From: UBA3537 sp038138145 | GTDB lineage: Bacteria > Bacteroidota > Bacteroidia > Flavobacteriales > Flavobacteriaceae | Direction: 5' to 3' | Assembly (NCBI GenBank): GCA_038138145.1 | Contig: JAYQDD010000005.1 | Coordinates: 62,001 to 126,000, forward strand | Length of the DNA stretch: 64,000 nt | Shown here: positions 1-8,120 of the stretch, piece by piece | Numbering within the stretch: position 1 is the stretch's first letter | Layout: every line of letters begins with the position of its first letter | Position numbers and translations under genes: made by a program | Notes under the pieces: generated by a model | The model's database searches: none | Told to the model about the DNA's origin: nothing | What the model saw: the letters and a program-made list of their open reading frames with translations, nothing else

Positions 1-81
1 GACCTTGATTTTTTAGATTTTTAAAAAAAATATAGTTTTCCTGGCCTAATATTTGTTGTATCTTTCAACAAAGCTAAGGAC

Positions 82-309
82 ATGGCATACGTAAAAATTT
101 ATGCAGGAAGTTTTATCATAATCCAACGGATGTGTCAAACTTTAGAAGATCATGGTATTATTCCTGTCATTAAAGACGAAACAGAATCGGCACGTTTGGC
201 GGGGTTTGGCACTACAGCTTATGGCCATCAAGAACTTTTTGTTCATGAAAATGAGGAAGAAAAAGCCATTGAAATTGTAGCCAGAACAATTGAAGCGTTT
301 AAAGGATAA
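82..309 (+). CDS. DUF2007-type putative signal-transducing protein
   Basis: A 75-aa soluble protein. It reads as a single ACT-like/DUF2007 fold: an N-terminal strand with VKIYAGSF, a helix covering the QTLEDHGI segment, a middle IPVIKDE strand, and a C-terminal LFVHENEEEKAIEIV half. Proteins of this family are small and cytosolic and have no proven biochemical role; some sources call them putative signal-transducing proteins. Length is normal for the family. It sits alone, 83 bases upstream of the S10 peptidase gene on the same strand. A near-consensus -7 box (TATCTTTC, 59-66) lies 16 bases before the start but is imperfect. Family call fairly sure, function unknown. Confidence 0.75.
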   Translation: MAYVKIYAGSFIIIQRMCQTLEDHGIIPVIKDETESARLAGFGTTAYGHQELFVHENEEEKAIEIVARTIEAFKG

Positions 310-392
310 ACAGATCTAAGAAACATCTTTACTATAGATGTATAGGTTTTAAAATCATTATTGTATTTTAGGGGTTTAAAAACATTTAAGTC

Positions 393-1880
393 ATGCGAAA
401 AAGTATCATTATTCTACTGCTTTTATGCTTCAGCTTTAATTTTGCTCAAGATCTAAAAGTTCCTGTGGACACTACAGTCACCACACAACACAAAACGACG
501 ATTAAAGGGGTGCAGATGTCCTACACCGCCGAAACTGGTATGCAGCCTGTCTGGGATAAAGACGGAACTGTAATTGCTAGTCTATTTTATACCTACTACA
601 CCAGAAACGACATCAAAGACCGAAGTTCGCGACCTATTATTATTTCTTTTAATGGGGGGCCAGGGTCTGCATCGGTATGGATGCATATGGCCTATACTGG
701 TCCTCGAATTTTGAAGGTTGATGATGAAGGTTACCCTGTTCAGCCCTATGGTTTTAAAAGTAATCCGAATTCGATTTTGGATGTAGCAGATATTGTTTTT
801 GTTAACCCTGTCAATACGGGCTATTCGCGTATGGTTCCAAATAAAGATGGTGAGCTCCCCGAACGTAGTCAATTTTTTGGTGTCAATGAAGATATTGCGT
901 ACCTCTCAGGATGGATCAACACTTTTATTTCACGCAAAAACCGTTGGGAATCACCTAAATACATCATAGGAGAAAGTTATGGCGGAACTCGTGTGATGGG
1001 ACTTTCATTGGCCTTACAACAAAATCAATGGATGTACCTCAATGGCGTGATTTTGGTCTCTCCTGCAGATTATAAAACTTTGCGTGTTGGCGGACCGGTA
1101 TCTTCAGCACTCAACCTCCCCTACTATACTGCAACCGCTTGGCACCATAAAATGTTGCCAAATGCACTGCAATCCAAAGACTTATTAGAAATACTCCCTG
1201 AGGTGGAACAGTTTACAATAAATACGCTTATACCAGCTTTGGCCAAAGGTGGTTTTATTGATGAAGACGAAAAAATGAGGGTAAGCGAAAAAATGGCCTA
1301 TTATTCTGGACTGAGTCAAAATGTAATTTTGCAACACAATTTGGATGTTCCTAATCGCTTTTTCTGGAAAGAATTGTTACGCGACAAAACAGGTCAAACT
1401 ATTGGACGTTTAGATTCTCGATATTTGGGTATAGATAAAAAAGAATCTGGTACAAGCCCCGATTATAGTGCCGAGCTAACGTCTTGGCTTCATTCGTTTA
1501 CACCGGCCATCAATCACTATATCAAAAAGGAATTGAAGTTCGAAACCGATTTAAAATACAATATGTTTGGTTCTGTACAACCATGGAACAATGACAACGA
1601 TAATACACGAGACAATTTACGCTTAGCTATGGCACAAAACCCATATTTAAAAGTGCTTAATCAATCGGGGTATTATGATGGTGCTACTACTTATTTTAGT
1701 GCAAAATATACCCTGTCACAAATTGACCCAAGCGGAAAAATGAAGGATCGATTCACTTTTAAAGGGTACAGAAGTGGGCATATGATGTATTTGCGCAACG
1801 AGGATTTAATTCAATCGAATGAGGATTTAAGAGCATTTATCAAAGCATCTTCTGCCGATGGAAAAGCGGCCAAGTACTAA
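393..1880 (+). CDS. S10 family serine carboxypeptidase-like protein, exported
   Basis: A 495-aa secreted hydrolase. The first 19 residues form a signal peptide (MRKS, hydrophobic core, FNFAQ cleavage region). The S10 fold is shown by the oxyanion-region motif SFNGGPGSAS near residue 90, the nucleophile motif GESYGG with Ser195, and a late GYRSGHM motif placing the catalytic His at 463. Bacterial members act on peptides in the periplasm or outside the cell; the substrate cannot be read here. The stop TAA overlaps the ATG of the following glycosyltransferase by one base, so the two are probably co-transcribed although no shared pathway is obvious. Confidence 0.88.
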   Translation: MRKSIIILLLLCFSFNFAQDLKVPVDTTVTTQHKTTIKGVQMSYTAETGMQPVWDKDGTVIASLFYTYYTRNDIKDRSSRPIIISFNGGPGSASVWMHMAYTGPRILKVDDEGYPVQPYGFKSNPNSILDVADIVFVNPVNTGYSRMVPNKDGELPERSQFFGVNEDIAYLSGWINTFISRKNRWESPKYIIGESYGGTRVMGLSLALQQNQWMYLNGVILVSPADYKTLRVGGPVSSALNLPYYTATAWHHKMLPNALQSKDLLEILPEVEQFTINTLIPALAKGGFIDEDEKMRVSEKMAYYSGLSQNVILQHNLDVPNRFFWKELLRDKTGQTIGRLDSRYLGIDKKESGTSPDYSAELTSWLHSFTPAINHYIKKELKFETDLKYNMFGSVQPWNNDNDNTRDNLRLAMAQNPYLKVLNQSGYYDGATTYFSAKYTLSQIDPSGKMKDRFTFKGYRSGHMMYLRNEDLIQSNEDLRAFIKASSADGKAAKY

Positions 1881-2887
1881 TGCCACAATCCAAAATTAGC
1901 GTACTCATCCCTTTTAAAAATACAGCGGTCTATTTGCCTGAGTGTATCGATTCTATTTTAAATCAAACATCTTCGATGTGGGAAGCGATATTTGTAGATG
2001 ATCATTCTACAGATAATAGCACTAAAATTGTTCAAGATTATGCAAAACATGATTCAAGAATCAAGTATTTAAAAAATAATGGTTCCGGAATTATTGCTGC
2101 TTTGTTTACGGCTTATGAACATTGCAACGGGGATTTAATCACTCGGATGGACAGCGACGATATCATGATGCCTCAAAAACTTGAAGCCATGCACAACGAT
2201 TTAAAAATGCATGGAAAAGGGCATATCGCGCTTGGATTGGTGGAGTATTTTTCTGAAAAAGGTATTAATGATGGCTACAAAAAATATGAATTGTGGTTAA
2301 ATGGATTGATCACTAAAGGAACCAACTTTGAAGAACTCTTCAAAGAATGTGTCATCCCCTCACCTTGTTGGATGGTACACCGAAATGATTTTGAGCGCTG
2401 TGGCGGTTTTCAAAGCAATATTTATCCAGAGGATTACGACCTTGCATTTCGCTTTTTTCAATATGGCCTGAAGTGTATTCCATCTCAAAAAATACTCCAT
2501 CGTTGGCGAGATTATACTGTTCGAACTTCGAGAACAAGTCCACATTATGCTGAAAATTCGTTCTTGGATTTGAAGTTGAACTATTTCTTAGAATTGTCTT
2601 TTGATGCTTCTAAAACATTGATTGTGTGGGGTGCGGGTAAAAAAGGTAAAAAGTTGGCTTCTTTATTGCTAAACAAAGAAATAGAATTTGAATGGATTTG
2701 TGATAATCCCAAAAAAATTGGAAAAAATATTTATGGTATAATCCTAAAACCATGGACTATTTTATCTGAGCTAAAACAAACACAAAGCATTATCACTGTA
2801 GCAAACGTAAAAGCACAAGAATTCATCAAAAATTATTTTAATCAAAAACATAAAAAACATATGACAGATTACTTTTTCTTTTGCTAA
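1880..2887 (+). CDS. Family 2 glycosyltransferase with extra C-terminal nucleotide-binding-like domain
   Basis: A 335-aa protein. Residues 1 to about 235 form a GT2 (GT-A) domain: ISVLIPFKNTAVYL at the start, VDDHSTDNS for the nucleotide-sugar site and a DSDD metal-binding motif in TRMDSDDIM. It should transfer a sugar from an NDP-donor to a glycan or lipid acceptor at the cytosolic membrane face. Residues about 240-335 are unusual: they begin LIVWGAGKKGKKLASLL, a GxGxxGxx pattern like a Rossmann or PglD-type N-terminal segment, followed by FEWICDNPKKIG. The start overlaps the preceding stop (TAATG). The acceptor is unknown. Confidence 0.85.
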   Translation: MPQSKISVLIPFKNTAVYLPECIDSILNQTSSMWEAIFVDDHSTDNSTKIVQDYAKHDSRIKYLKNNGSGIIAALFTAYEHCNGDLITRMDSDDIMMPQKLEAMHNDLKMHGKGHIALGLVEYFSEKGINDGYKKYELWLNGLITKGTNFEELFKECVIPSPCWMVHRNDFERCGGFQSNIYPEDYDLAFRFFQYGLKCIPSQKILHRWRDYTVRTSRTSPHYAENSFLDLKLNYFLELSFDASKTLIVWGAGKKGKKLASLLLNKEIEFEWICDNPKKIGKNIYGIILKPWTILSELKQTQSIITVANVKAQEFIKNYFNQKHKKHMTDYFFFC

Positions 2888-2893
2888 GGGTGT

Positions 2894-2901
2894 TATATTT
2901 A
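2894..2901 (+). promoter_or_regulatory. Near-consensus -7 box (TATATTTA) before the BatA-domain gene
   Basis: TATATTTA matches seven of the eight positions of the flavobacterial -7 box TAnnTTTG and lies 23 bases before the ATG at 2924, just after the upstream stop. No clear -33 element is seen. It could let the BatA-domain gene and those downstream be transcribed separately from the glycosyltransferase. Weak. Confidence 0.3.
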
Positions 2902-2923
2902 CACTTGAAAAATACTCAATTTA

Positions 2924-4843
2924 ATGCAATTTGTACGTCCAGAATTTTTATACACCTTCTTCGCACTCCTTATACCTATAGTGGTGCATTTGTTCCAACT
3001 AAGGCGTTTTAAAAAACAAGAATTTACAAATCTTGCTTTCTTAGAAACCATTAAACTACAGTCGCGAAAAAGTTCAATCATAAAAAAGTGGCTGATTTTG
3101 TGTACGAGGTTACTAGCGCTGAGTTGTATCATTTTGGCGTTTGCTCAGCCTTACTTTTCAAATCAAACCGTAAAAGGCACAACCCCAGAAATCGTAATAT
3201 ATTTGGATAATTCTTTTAGTATGAAAGCATTGGGTGCCCAAGGAATATTGCTTGAACGATCTGTACAAGAATTGTTGACTCATCTAGAACCCTCTGCTGA
3301 AATTGATGTATTTACAAACACAAAAACGTACCGCAATAGAACTGTAAAATCTATACAAAATGAGTTACTGGATATTGATTATACAGCATATCAATTGGAT
3401 TTGAAAACCATGCTCTCAAAAGGAAAAATGATGTTCTCTAAGTCTTCTTTAAATCCAAAGTTTTTTATTGTCATCTCTGATTTTCAACAGACCAAAAAAC
3501 CTTTGACTGAACTAAAAAAAGACCCCAATTATCAACTCTTTTTTGTTCAACAAAAACCTATAAATATTGAAAATAATTACATTAAATATGTAGAAATTTC
3601 ACCCCAATCAAATGAGTATAAACTCAGCATCAAAGCCAATAGTAATACAAGTTTACAAGATAAATTGACCTTGAGTTTTTATAATAACCAAAAGCTGTTG
3701 GGGAAAACAACCCTCGAGAAAAGTAATGACTATAAAACGACGATGGTTGTACCTAAACATAATTTATCAAAAGCAAAGCTTGTATTGGAAGATAATGGGC
3801 TTAATTTTGACGACACATTTTATTTTAACATACCAAGCGAAAAACAAATTAATGTACTTACCATTGGCAAAAATCCAAACACATATTTACCGCGCATATT
3901 TACTGCAGATGAATTTTCGTACAGCTTTCAGAACATAGCGTCAATGGGCTACAGCGCTATTCAAAAACAGGATTTAATCATTTTGGATGCACTAGATCGT
4001 ATTCCGAACGCCTTACAATCCAGCTTGAGTTCGTTTTTAAAATCCGATGGCAAGTTGATTGTAATTCCCTCTGAAAATGCAGAATTATCCTCCTACAATG
4101 GTCTATTTGATTCTGAAGTAATTTTGAAAAAAGCTTTGGTGTCCTCTGAAAAAAGAATCACTAACATTAACTTTGATCATCCTATTTATCAAAACATTTT
4201 TGAAAAGAGAATTAAAAATTTTCAATTTCCAAAAGTTAAAACATATTTTTCATTGGCGATTACTCCAAATAGGTTGTTGAGTTATCAAAATGATGAAGCT
4301 TTTTTAGCTCAGTATGACAATATTTTTGTTTTTTCATCAAACATAAGTAGTAACGACTCCAATTTTATCAATTCACCACTTGTTGTACCTACTTTTTATA
4401 GTATTGGTACCTCCAGTTTTAAAATCCCCAAAACGCAGTACACCATAGGCGATGAACATATAATTGAATCTAAATATTCTCTAAACAAAGATGAAGTCCT
4501 ACGCCTCTCCAAAGACGATTTGAGTTTTATCCCATTGCAGCGTAAAAACAACGCAAAACTTCAAATCATTACCCGAGAATTACCCACAAAAGCGGGGCAT
4601 TATGCACTACACCACAACAACGATACTTTACAATATTTGAGTTACAACTTTAGGCGAAATGAAAGTGTTTTGAATTATATAAATTTAGAAACAATTGCGC
4701 CAAATATTGCGCAGGAATCAATTGAAAACAGTTTAGCGATCATAAAAAGTAGCACAAATACTAAGTCCATTTGGAAATGGTTTGTTACTTTTGCCATAAT
4801 ATTTTTGGCTTTAGAAATGCTCATCTTAAAATTTTTTAAATGA
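2924..4843 (+). CDS. BatA-domain / VWA-like membrane protein
   Basis: A 639-aa inner-membrane protein. The N-terminus is a BatA (aerotolerance-regulator) double-transmembrane module: FLYTFFALLIPIVVHLFQLRRFKK, then the segment ending CIILAFAQPYF near residue 80. A von Willebrand A-like region follows with a MIDAS-type signature DNSFS in IVIYLDNSFSM. The middle is a long extracytoplasmic region, and one transmembrane helix closes the protein (WFVTFAIIFLALEMLIL). It stands alone rather than in a batABCDE cluster. The last four bases overlap the start of the dihydroorotase-like gene (ATGA), so translation of the two is probably coupled. The molecular role of this stand-alone type is not known to me. 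Confidence 0.82.
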   Translation: MQFVRPEFLYTFFALLIPIVVHLFQLRRFKKQEFTNLAFLETIKLQSRKSSIIKKWLILCTRLLALSCIILAFAQPYFSNQTVKGTTPEIVIYLDNSFSMKALGAQGILLERSVQELLTHLEPSAEIDVFTNTKTYRNRTVKSIQNELLDIDYTAYQLDLKTMLSKGKMMFSKSSLNPKFFIVISDFQQTKKPLTELKKDPNYQLFFVQQKPINIENNYIKYVEISPQSNEYKLSIKANSNTSLQDKLTLSFYNNQKLLGKTTLEKSNDYKTTMVVPKHNLSKAKLVLEDNGLNFDDTFYFNIPSEKQINVLTIGKNPNTYLPRIFTADEFSYSFQNIASMGYSAIQKQDLIILDALDRIPNALQSSLSSFLKSDGKLIVIPSENAELSSYNGLFDSEVILKKALVSSEKRITNINFDHPIYQNIFEKRIKNFQFPKVKTYFSLAITPNRLLSYQNDEAFLAQYDNIFVFSSNISSNDSNFINSPLVVPTFYSIGTSSFKIPKTQYTIGDEHIIESKYSLNKDEVLRLSKDDLSFIPLQRKNNAKLQIITRELPTKAGHYALHHNNDTLQYLSYNFRRNESVLNYINLETIAPNIAQESIENSLAIIKSSTNTKSIWKWFVTFAIIFLALEMLILKFFK

Positions 4844-6096
4844 ACGTACTCATAAAATCAGCTACAATTCTTGATTCAAAAAGTGATTTTCACAACAAAA
4901 CAAAAGACATTTTAGTTGAAAACGGAACCATAAGCCAAATTGCTGATTCCATAAAAAACCCTCACAATTATCAGGCCATTGAACTAGACAACCTCCATGT
5001 TTCACAAGGCTGGTTCGATAGCAGCGTTTCTTTTGGTGAACCTGGTTTTGAAGATAGAGAAACCATAGAAAATGGATTGACCACAGCAGCAAAATCTGGG
5101 TTTTCAAATGTGGCACTCAACCCCAATACTTATCCTGTAATTGACAGCCACTCCGATGTTGCATTTGTTCAAAATAAATCTAAAAACACAGCCACACAGC
5201 TTCATCCAATTGGAGCACTTACAGAAGGTTCAAAAGGAACACATCTTGCTGAACTTTATGATATGCATATGGCTGGTGGCGTTGCTTTTGGGGATTATAA
5301 AAAGCCCATTTCAAATCCGAACATATTAAAAATCGCTTTACAATATTGCACTAATTTTGGAGGACTTGTACAGTCTTTTCCTCAAGAAGAAAAAATTGCT
5401 GGATCGGGGGTTATCAACGAACACACCACAAGCATTCGACTGGGGTTGAAGGGGAATCCTAACCTTGCCGAAGAATTGCAAATTGAGCGCGATCTATCTA
5501 TTTTGGAATACACGGGTGGCCGTTTGCATATTCCAACCATTTCAACCGCAAAATCAGTCGCACTTATTCGCGAAGCTAAAGCTAAAGGATTGGACATAAG
5601 TTGTAGTGTTGCCATCCATAATTTAATATTTACTGATGTTCGTTTGGAAAATTACGATACAAACTGCAAAGTAAATCCACCACTAAGAACTCAAAAAGAT
5701 ATTGATGCCCTAATTGAAGGACTCAAAGACGGAACCGTTGACATGGTTACTTCGGACCACGACCCTATTGCTATAGAACACAAAAAAGTTGAATTTGATT
5801 TTGCGGCTTACGGCACTATTGGATTAGAAAGTGCTTTTGGGGCACTCAACTCTATTTTTTCTACAAAAAAAACCATTCAGTTACTTACTGCTGGTAAAAA
5901 ACGTTTTGGTATAAGAGAGGAATCTATAGCTGTTGGAAACCCTTGTCAAATCTCCTTATTTAATCCAAATACGGCCTACACTTTTGGCGAAGAACACCTC
6001 TTTTCGAAGTCCAAAAACGCACTATTTTTGGGACATTCACTTAAAGGAAAGGTCTATGGTATTTTGGCAAATCATCAATGTATTTTAAAGCATTAG
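4840..6096 (+). CDS. Dihydroorotase homologue lacking metal ligands (probable pseudoenzyme)
   Basis: A 418-aa amidohydrolase-fold protein whose overall alignment is that of class I dihydroorotase: EPGFEDRETI, LNPNTYPV, YDTNCKVNPPLR and DMVTSDHDP are all in order. The catalytic pieces are changed. The DxHxHxR metal/substrate motif reads DSSVSFGEPG, so Ser62, Ser64 and Gly66 replace two His and one Arg. The LHxxHxST motif reads LHIPTIST, with Thr for the metal-binding His. The Asp of SDHDP and the His before NL are kept. Non-catalytic DHOase homologues are known to act as structural partners of aspartate transcarbamylase (PyrC' in pseudomonads); that role is inferred here. An active PyrC should exist elsewhere in the genome. 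Confidence 0.85.
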   Translation: MNVLIKSATILDSKSDFHNKTKDILVENGTISQIADSIKNPHNYQAIELDNLHVSQGWFDSSVSFGEPGFEDRETIENGLTTAAKSGFSNVALNPNTYPVIDSHSDVAFVQNKSKNTATQLHPIGALTEGSKGTHLAELYDMHMAGGVAFGDYKKPISNPNILKIALQYCTNFGGLVQSFPQEEKIAGSGVINEHTTSIRLGLKGNPNLAEELQIERDLSILEYTGGRLHIPTISTAKSVALIREAKAKGLDISCSVAIHNLIFTDVRLENYDTNCKVNPPLRTQKDIDALIEGLKDGTVDMVTSDHDPIAIEHKKVEFDFAAYGTIGLESAFGALNSIFSTKKTIQLLTAGKKRFGIREESIAVGNPCQISLFNPNTAYTFGEEHLFSKSKNALFLGHSLKGKVYGILANHQCILKH

Positions 6097-6106
6097 AATC
6101 AAAAGA

Positions 6107-6421
6107 ATGAATTCAGAAAAAAGCATGGCATTTGTGAGCTATTTATACCTTTTGGGATTGCTTATTGCCTACCTTAATAACAAGCAAAAGGAAAGTGATT
6201 TTGTTCGTTTTCATATTCGTCAATCACTTGGTTTATGGCTTAGTTTTTTTGCATTAGGATACATCGTTGGAAGTTTCGACAGTTGGATGGTTACCTTTTC
6301 GTTTTGGATTTGTTTTGGCGTGCTTATTTTTTATGGAATCTCTACTGCCCTTTCAGGAAAAAAAATCCCTGTTCCATTGGTTGGTAAATTTTACCAAAAT
6401 CTGTTGAAAAATCTTTCATAA
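6107..6421 (+). CDS. Small integral membrane protein (DUF4870-like)
   Basis: A 104-aa protein with three hydrophobic segments: about residues 6-22 (AFVSYLYLLGLLIAYL), 40-58 (LGLWLSFFALGYIVGSF) and 62-82 (VTFSFWICFGVLIFYGIS). The FVRFHIRQSLGLW segment between the first two resembles DUF4870 / Tic20-like small membrane proteins, where a fully buried helix pair carries a conserved Q/H motif. No function is established for them. It begins 10 bases after the dihydroorotase homologue and its stop touches the start of the esterase gene, so it belongs to the same transcription unit. Confidence 0.7.
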   Translation: MNSEKSMAFVSYLYLLGLLIAYLNNKQKESDFVRFHIRQSLGLWLSFFALGYIVGSFDSWMVTFSFWICFGVLIFYGISTALSGKKIPVPLVGKFYQNLLKNLS

Positions 6422-7078
6422 ATGAGCGCCTCCAATTTACCACTGCACGCTATTGTTAGGCCCTCATCGTTGGAGAAAAATGCACCTCTTTTGGTACTTC
6501 TACACGGCTATGGTAGCGATGAAAATGATTTGTTTTCTTTTGCTGATGAACTTCCAAAAACATTGTGTATCATTTCGTTACGTGCACCACACAACCTTCA
6601 ACCCTATGGGCATGCTTGGTATGCCATTAACTTCGATGCACAGCAAAATAAATGGAATGATGTAGAGCAAGCCAAAGCATCAATGACCACTATTGTGGCA
6701 TGCATCAAAGAAGCATGCAGCACCTATGATTTAGACGCAACCAATGTAAGTCTACTTGGGTTTAGTCAAGGATGTATTTTGAGTATGGCCATTGCCTTAA
6801 ATTATCCAAAATTGATAAAAAACGTTGTAGGCCTAAGCGGATATATTTGTAAAGAATTTATCAATGAGGGTGCAACCAAACAAGACTTTAGTCACCTCGA
6901 TTTTTATTGCTCTCATGGAAGCTCAGATCAGGTTATACCAGTAGATTGGGCAAGAGCAACCCCAAGCTTTTTAAAAACTCATGGCATCAAACATGTGTAC
7001 AGCGAATTTCCCGTAGGGCACGGCGTAGCACCACAAAACTTTTTTGAATTTAGAAGCTGGTTAGCGGATAGAATTTAA
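6422..7078 (+). CDS. Alpha/beta-hydrolase, phospholipase/carboxylesterase family
   Basis: A 218-aa cytosolic serine esterase. The oxyanion motif LLHGYGSDENDL lies near residue 30. The nucleophile elbow GFSQGC gives the catalytic Ser, Asp falls in the GSSDQVIPV motif, and His in FPVGHGVAP near residue 200, so the triad is complete. Length fits the acyl-protein-thioesterase/carboxylesterase group (about 220 aa), whose natural substrates are usually short-chain esters or acyl groups. The ATG follows the upstream stop directly. The 3' end overlaps by three bases with the convergent small gene at 7075-7263. Confidence 0.85.
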   Translation: MSASNLPLHAIVRPSSLEKNAPLLVLLHGYGSDENDLFSFADELPKTLCIISLRAPHNLQPYGHAWYAINFDAQQNKWNDVEQAKASMTTIVACIKEACSTYDLDATNVSLLGFSQGCILSMAIALNYPKLIKNVVGLSGYICKEFINEGATKQDFSHLDFYCSHGSSDQVIPVDWARATPSFLKTHGIKHVYSEFPVGHGVAPQNFFEFRSWLADRI

Positions 7079-7263
7079 TGCTCATCATTAGCATCAAACT
7101 TTGCTTTAAGCGCTGTATTTTCTATTTCCAGCTGTTCAATTTTTACCTTGTAGGCTTTAATGTCCTTTTCATATTTATCAATAATTTGCTTCGAATTGAC
7201 ATATTGAAAAACAACAATCAACAGGGTAAAAAGAAAAGCGTATGTAAGGAATTTTGATTTCAT
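7075..7263 (-). CDS. Small membrane-anchored coiled-coil protein
   Basis: A 62-aa protein: one N-terminal transmembrane helix (FLTYAFLFTLLIVVFQYV, residues about 5-22) followed by a heptad-rich coiled coil (KYEKDIKAYKVKIEQLEIENTALK), a topology like FtsB/FtsL-type proteins but too short for a firm family call. It is the second gene of a two-gene unit: the metallo-hydrolase stop at 7264-7266 is directly adjacent to its start at 7263, so translation is probably coupled. Function unknown; the tight linkage suggests it is a real gene despite its size. Confidence 0.6.
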   Translation of the reverse strand: MKSKFLTYAFLFTLLIVVFQYVNSKQIIDKYEKDIKAYKVKIEQLEIENTALKAKFDANDEH

Positions 7264-8025
7264 TTATAAGGAAATTTCTAATTGATCATAAGCCAAAAAA
7301 ACAGATTTTGGCAATTTTTTTTGCACTTCATCATGGAACCCCATATGGTGACTTATGTGAGTAAGATATGCTTTTTTGGGGTCAATACGATTGATAAATG
7401 CCAATGCTTCATCTAAATTAAAATGCGATAAGTGAGGTTCTTCACGCAAGGCATTCACAACAAGAACATCTAAATTTTTGAGTTTTTCTATCTCAGATTC
7501 AGGAACAGTTTTGGCATCGGTAATGTAGGCAAAATCGCCAATCCTAAACCCAAAAACAGGGAGTTTGTGGTGCAATACTTCGATGGGGGTCACCTTCTTG
7601 TTATGCACAAAAAATGGTGTGTTCTGAATGGTATGAGTATCTAACGTAAGTACACCTGGGTATTTGTTCTCTGTCCTAAAAATATAGTCGAAACGCTTTT
7701 TTAAAGCATCTAATACACGCTGATGTGCATATATGGGCAAATTGCCCTGACGAAAATAAAATGGTCGTAAATCATCGATACCAGCGGTATGGTCACTATG
7801 CTCATGCGTAAACAAAACAGCATCAATTCTGGTACAATTCGTTCGCAGCAGTTGTTGTCGGAAATCTGGACTACAATCTATAAGAATGGTGAAATCGCCC
7901 CATTCGAACAGTACTGAAACCCTTAAACGTTTATCCTTTGGATTTGTGCTTAAACACACTGGATGTTGACTTCCTATAATAGGAATGCCTTGTGATGTTC
8001 CAGTTCCTAAGAAAGTGACTTTCAA
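7264..8025 (-). CDS. MBL-fold metallo-hydrolase (PhnP-like phosphodiesterase family), TTG start
   Basis: The reading frame is open upstream to 8148, inside the divergent gene, but I place the start at a TTG at 8025, giving 253 aa. From there the protein begins LKVTFLGTGTSQGIP, the standard N-terminus of this family, and a -7 box (8043-8050) lies just upstream. The metal site is intact: FTHEHSDH gives His74, His76, Asp78 and His79, with later DAKTVP and THISHHMGFH motifs. Relatives hydrolyse cyclic or phosphodiester substrates such as ribosyl-1,2-cyclic phosphate (PhnP), but no phosphonate genes are nearby, so the substrate is open. It is followed immediately by the small coiled-coil gene. Confidence 0.83.
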   Translation of the reverse strand: MKVTFLGTGTSQGIPIIGSQHPVCLSTNPKDKRLRVSVLFEWGDFTILIDCSPDFRQQLLRTNCTRIDAVLFTHEHSDHTAGIDDLRPFYFRQGNLPIYAHQRVLDALKKRFDYIFRTENKYPGVLTLDTHTIQNTPFFVHNKKVTPIEVLHHKLPVFGFRIGDFAYITDAKTVPESEIEKLKNLDVLVVNALREEPHLSHFNLDEALAFINRIDPKKAYLTHISHHMGFHDEVQKKLPKSVFLAYDQLEISL

Positions 8026-8042
8026 ATTCGTATCCTTTTTTA

Positions 8043-8050
8043 CAAAAATA
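8043..8050 (-). promoter_or_regulatory. -7 promoter box for the metallo-hydrolase gene
   Basis: On the minus strand the sequence reads TATTTTTG, an exact TAnnTTTG match, 17 bases upstream of the proposed TTG start at 8025. It argues against the longer open frame that would start at 8148, because transcription would begin inside that frame. No clean -33 TTG is seen. Confidence 0.5.
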
Positions 8051-8062
8051 GAGTATTTTTTT

Positions 8063-8092
8063 TTTGTAAACTTAGGTAAAGTTCTAACTTTG
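8063..8092 (+). promoter_or_regulatory. -33/-7 flavobacterial promoter for the 483-aa conserved protein
   Basis: TTTG at 8063-8066 and TAACTTTG at 8085-8092 are separated by 18 bases, matching the Bacteroidota vegetative-promoter pattern. The ATG is 28 bases downstream of the -7 box. It is back to back with the -7 box of the divergent metallo-hydrolase gene. Confidence 0.68.
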
Positions 8093-8120
8093 TAAGACTC
8101 ATAAACTACACACAGTAAAG

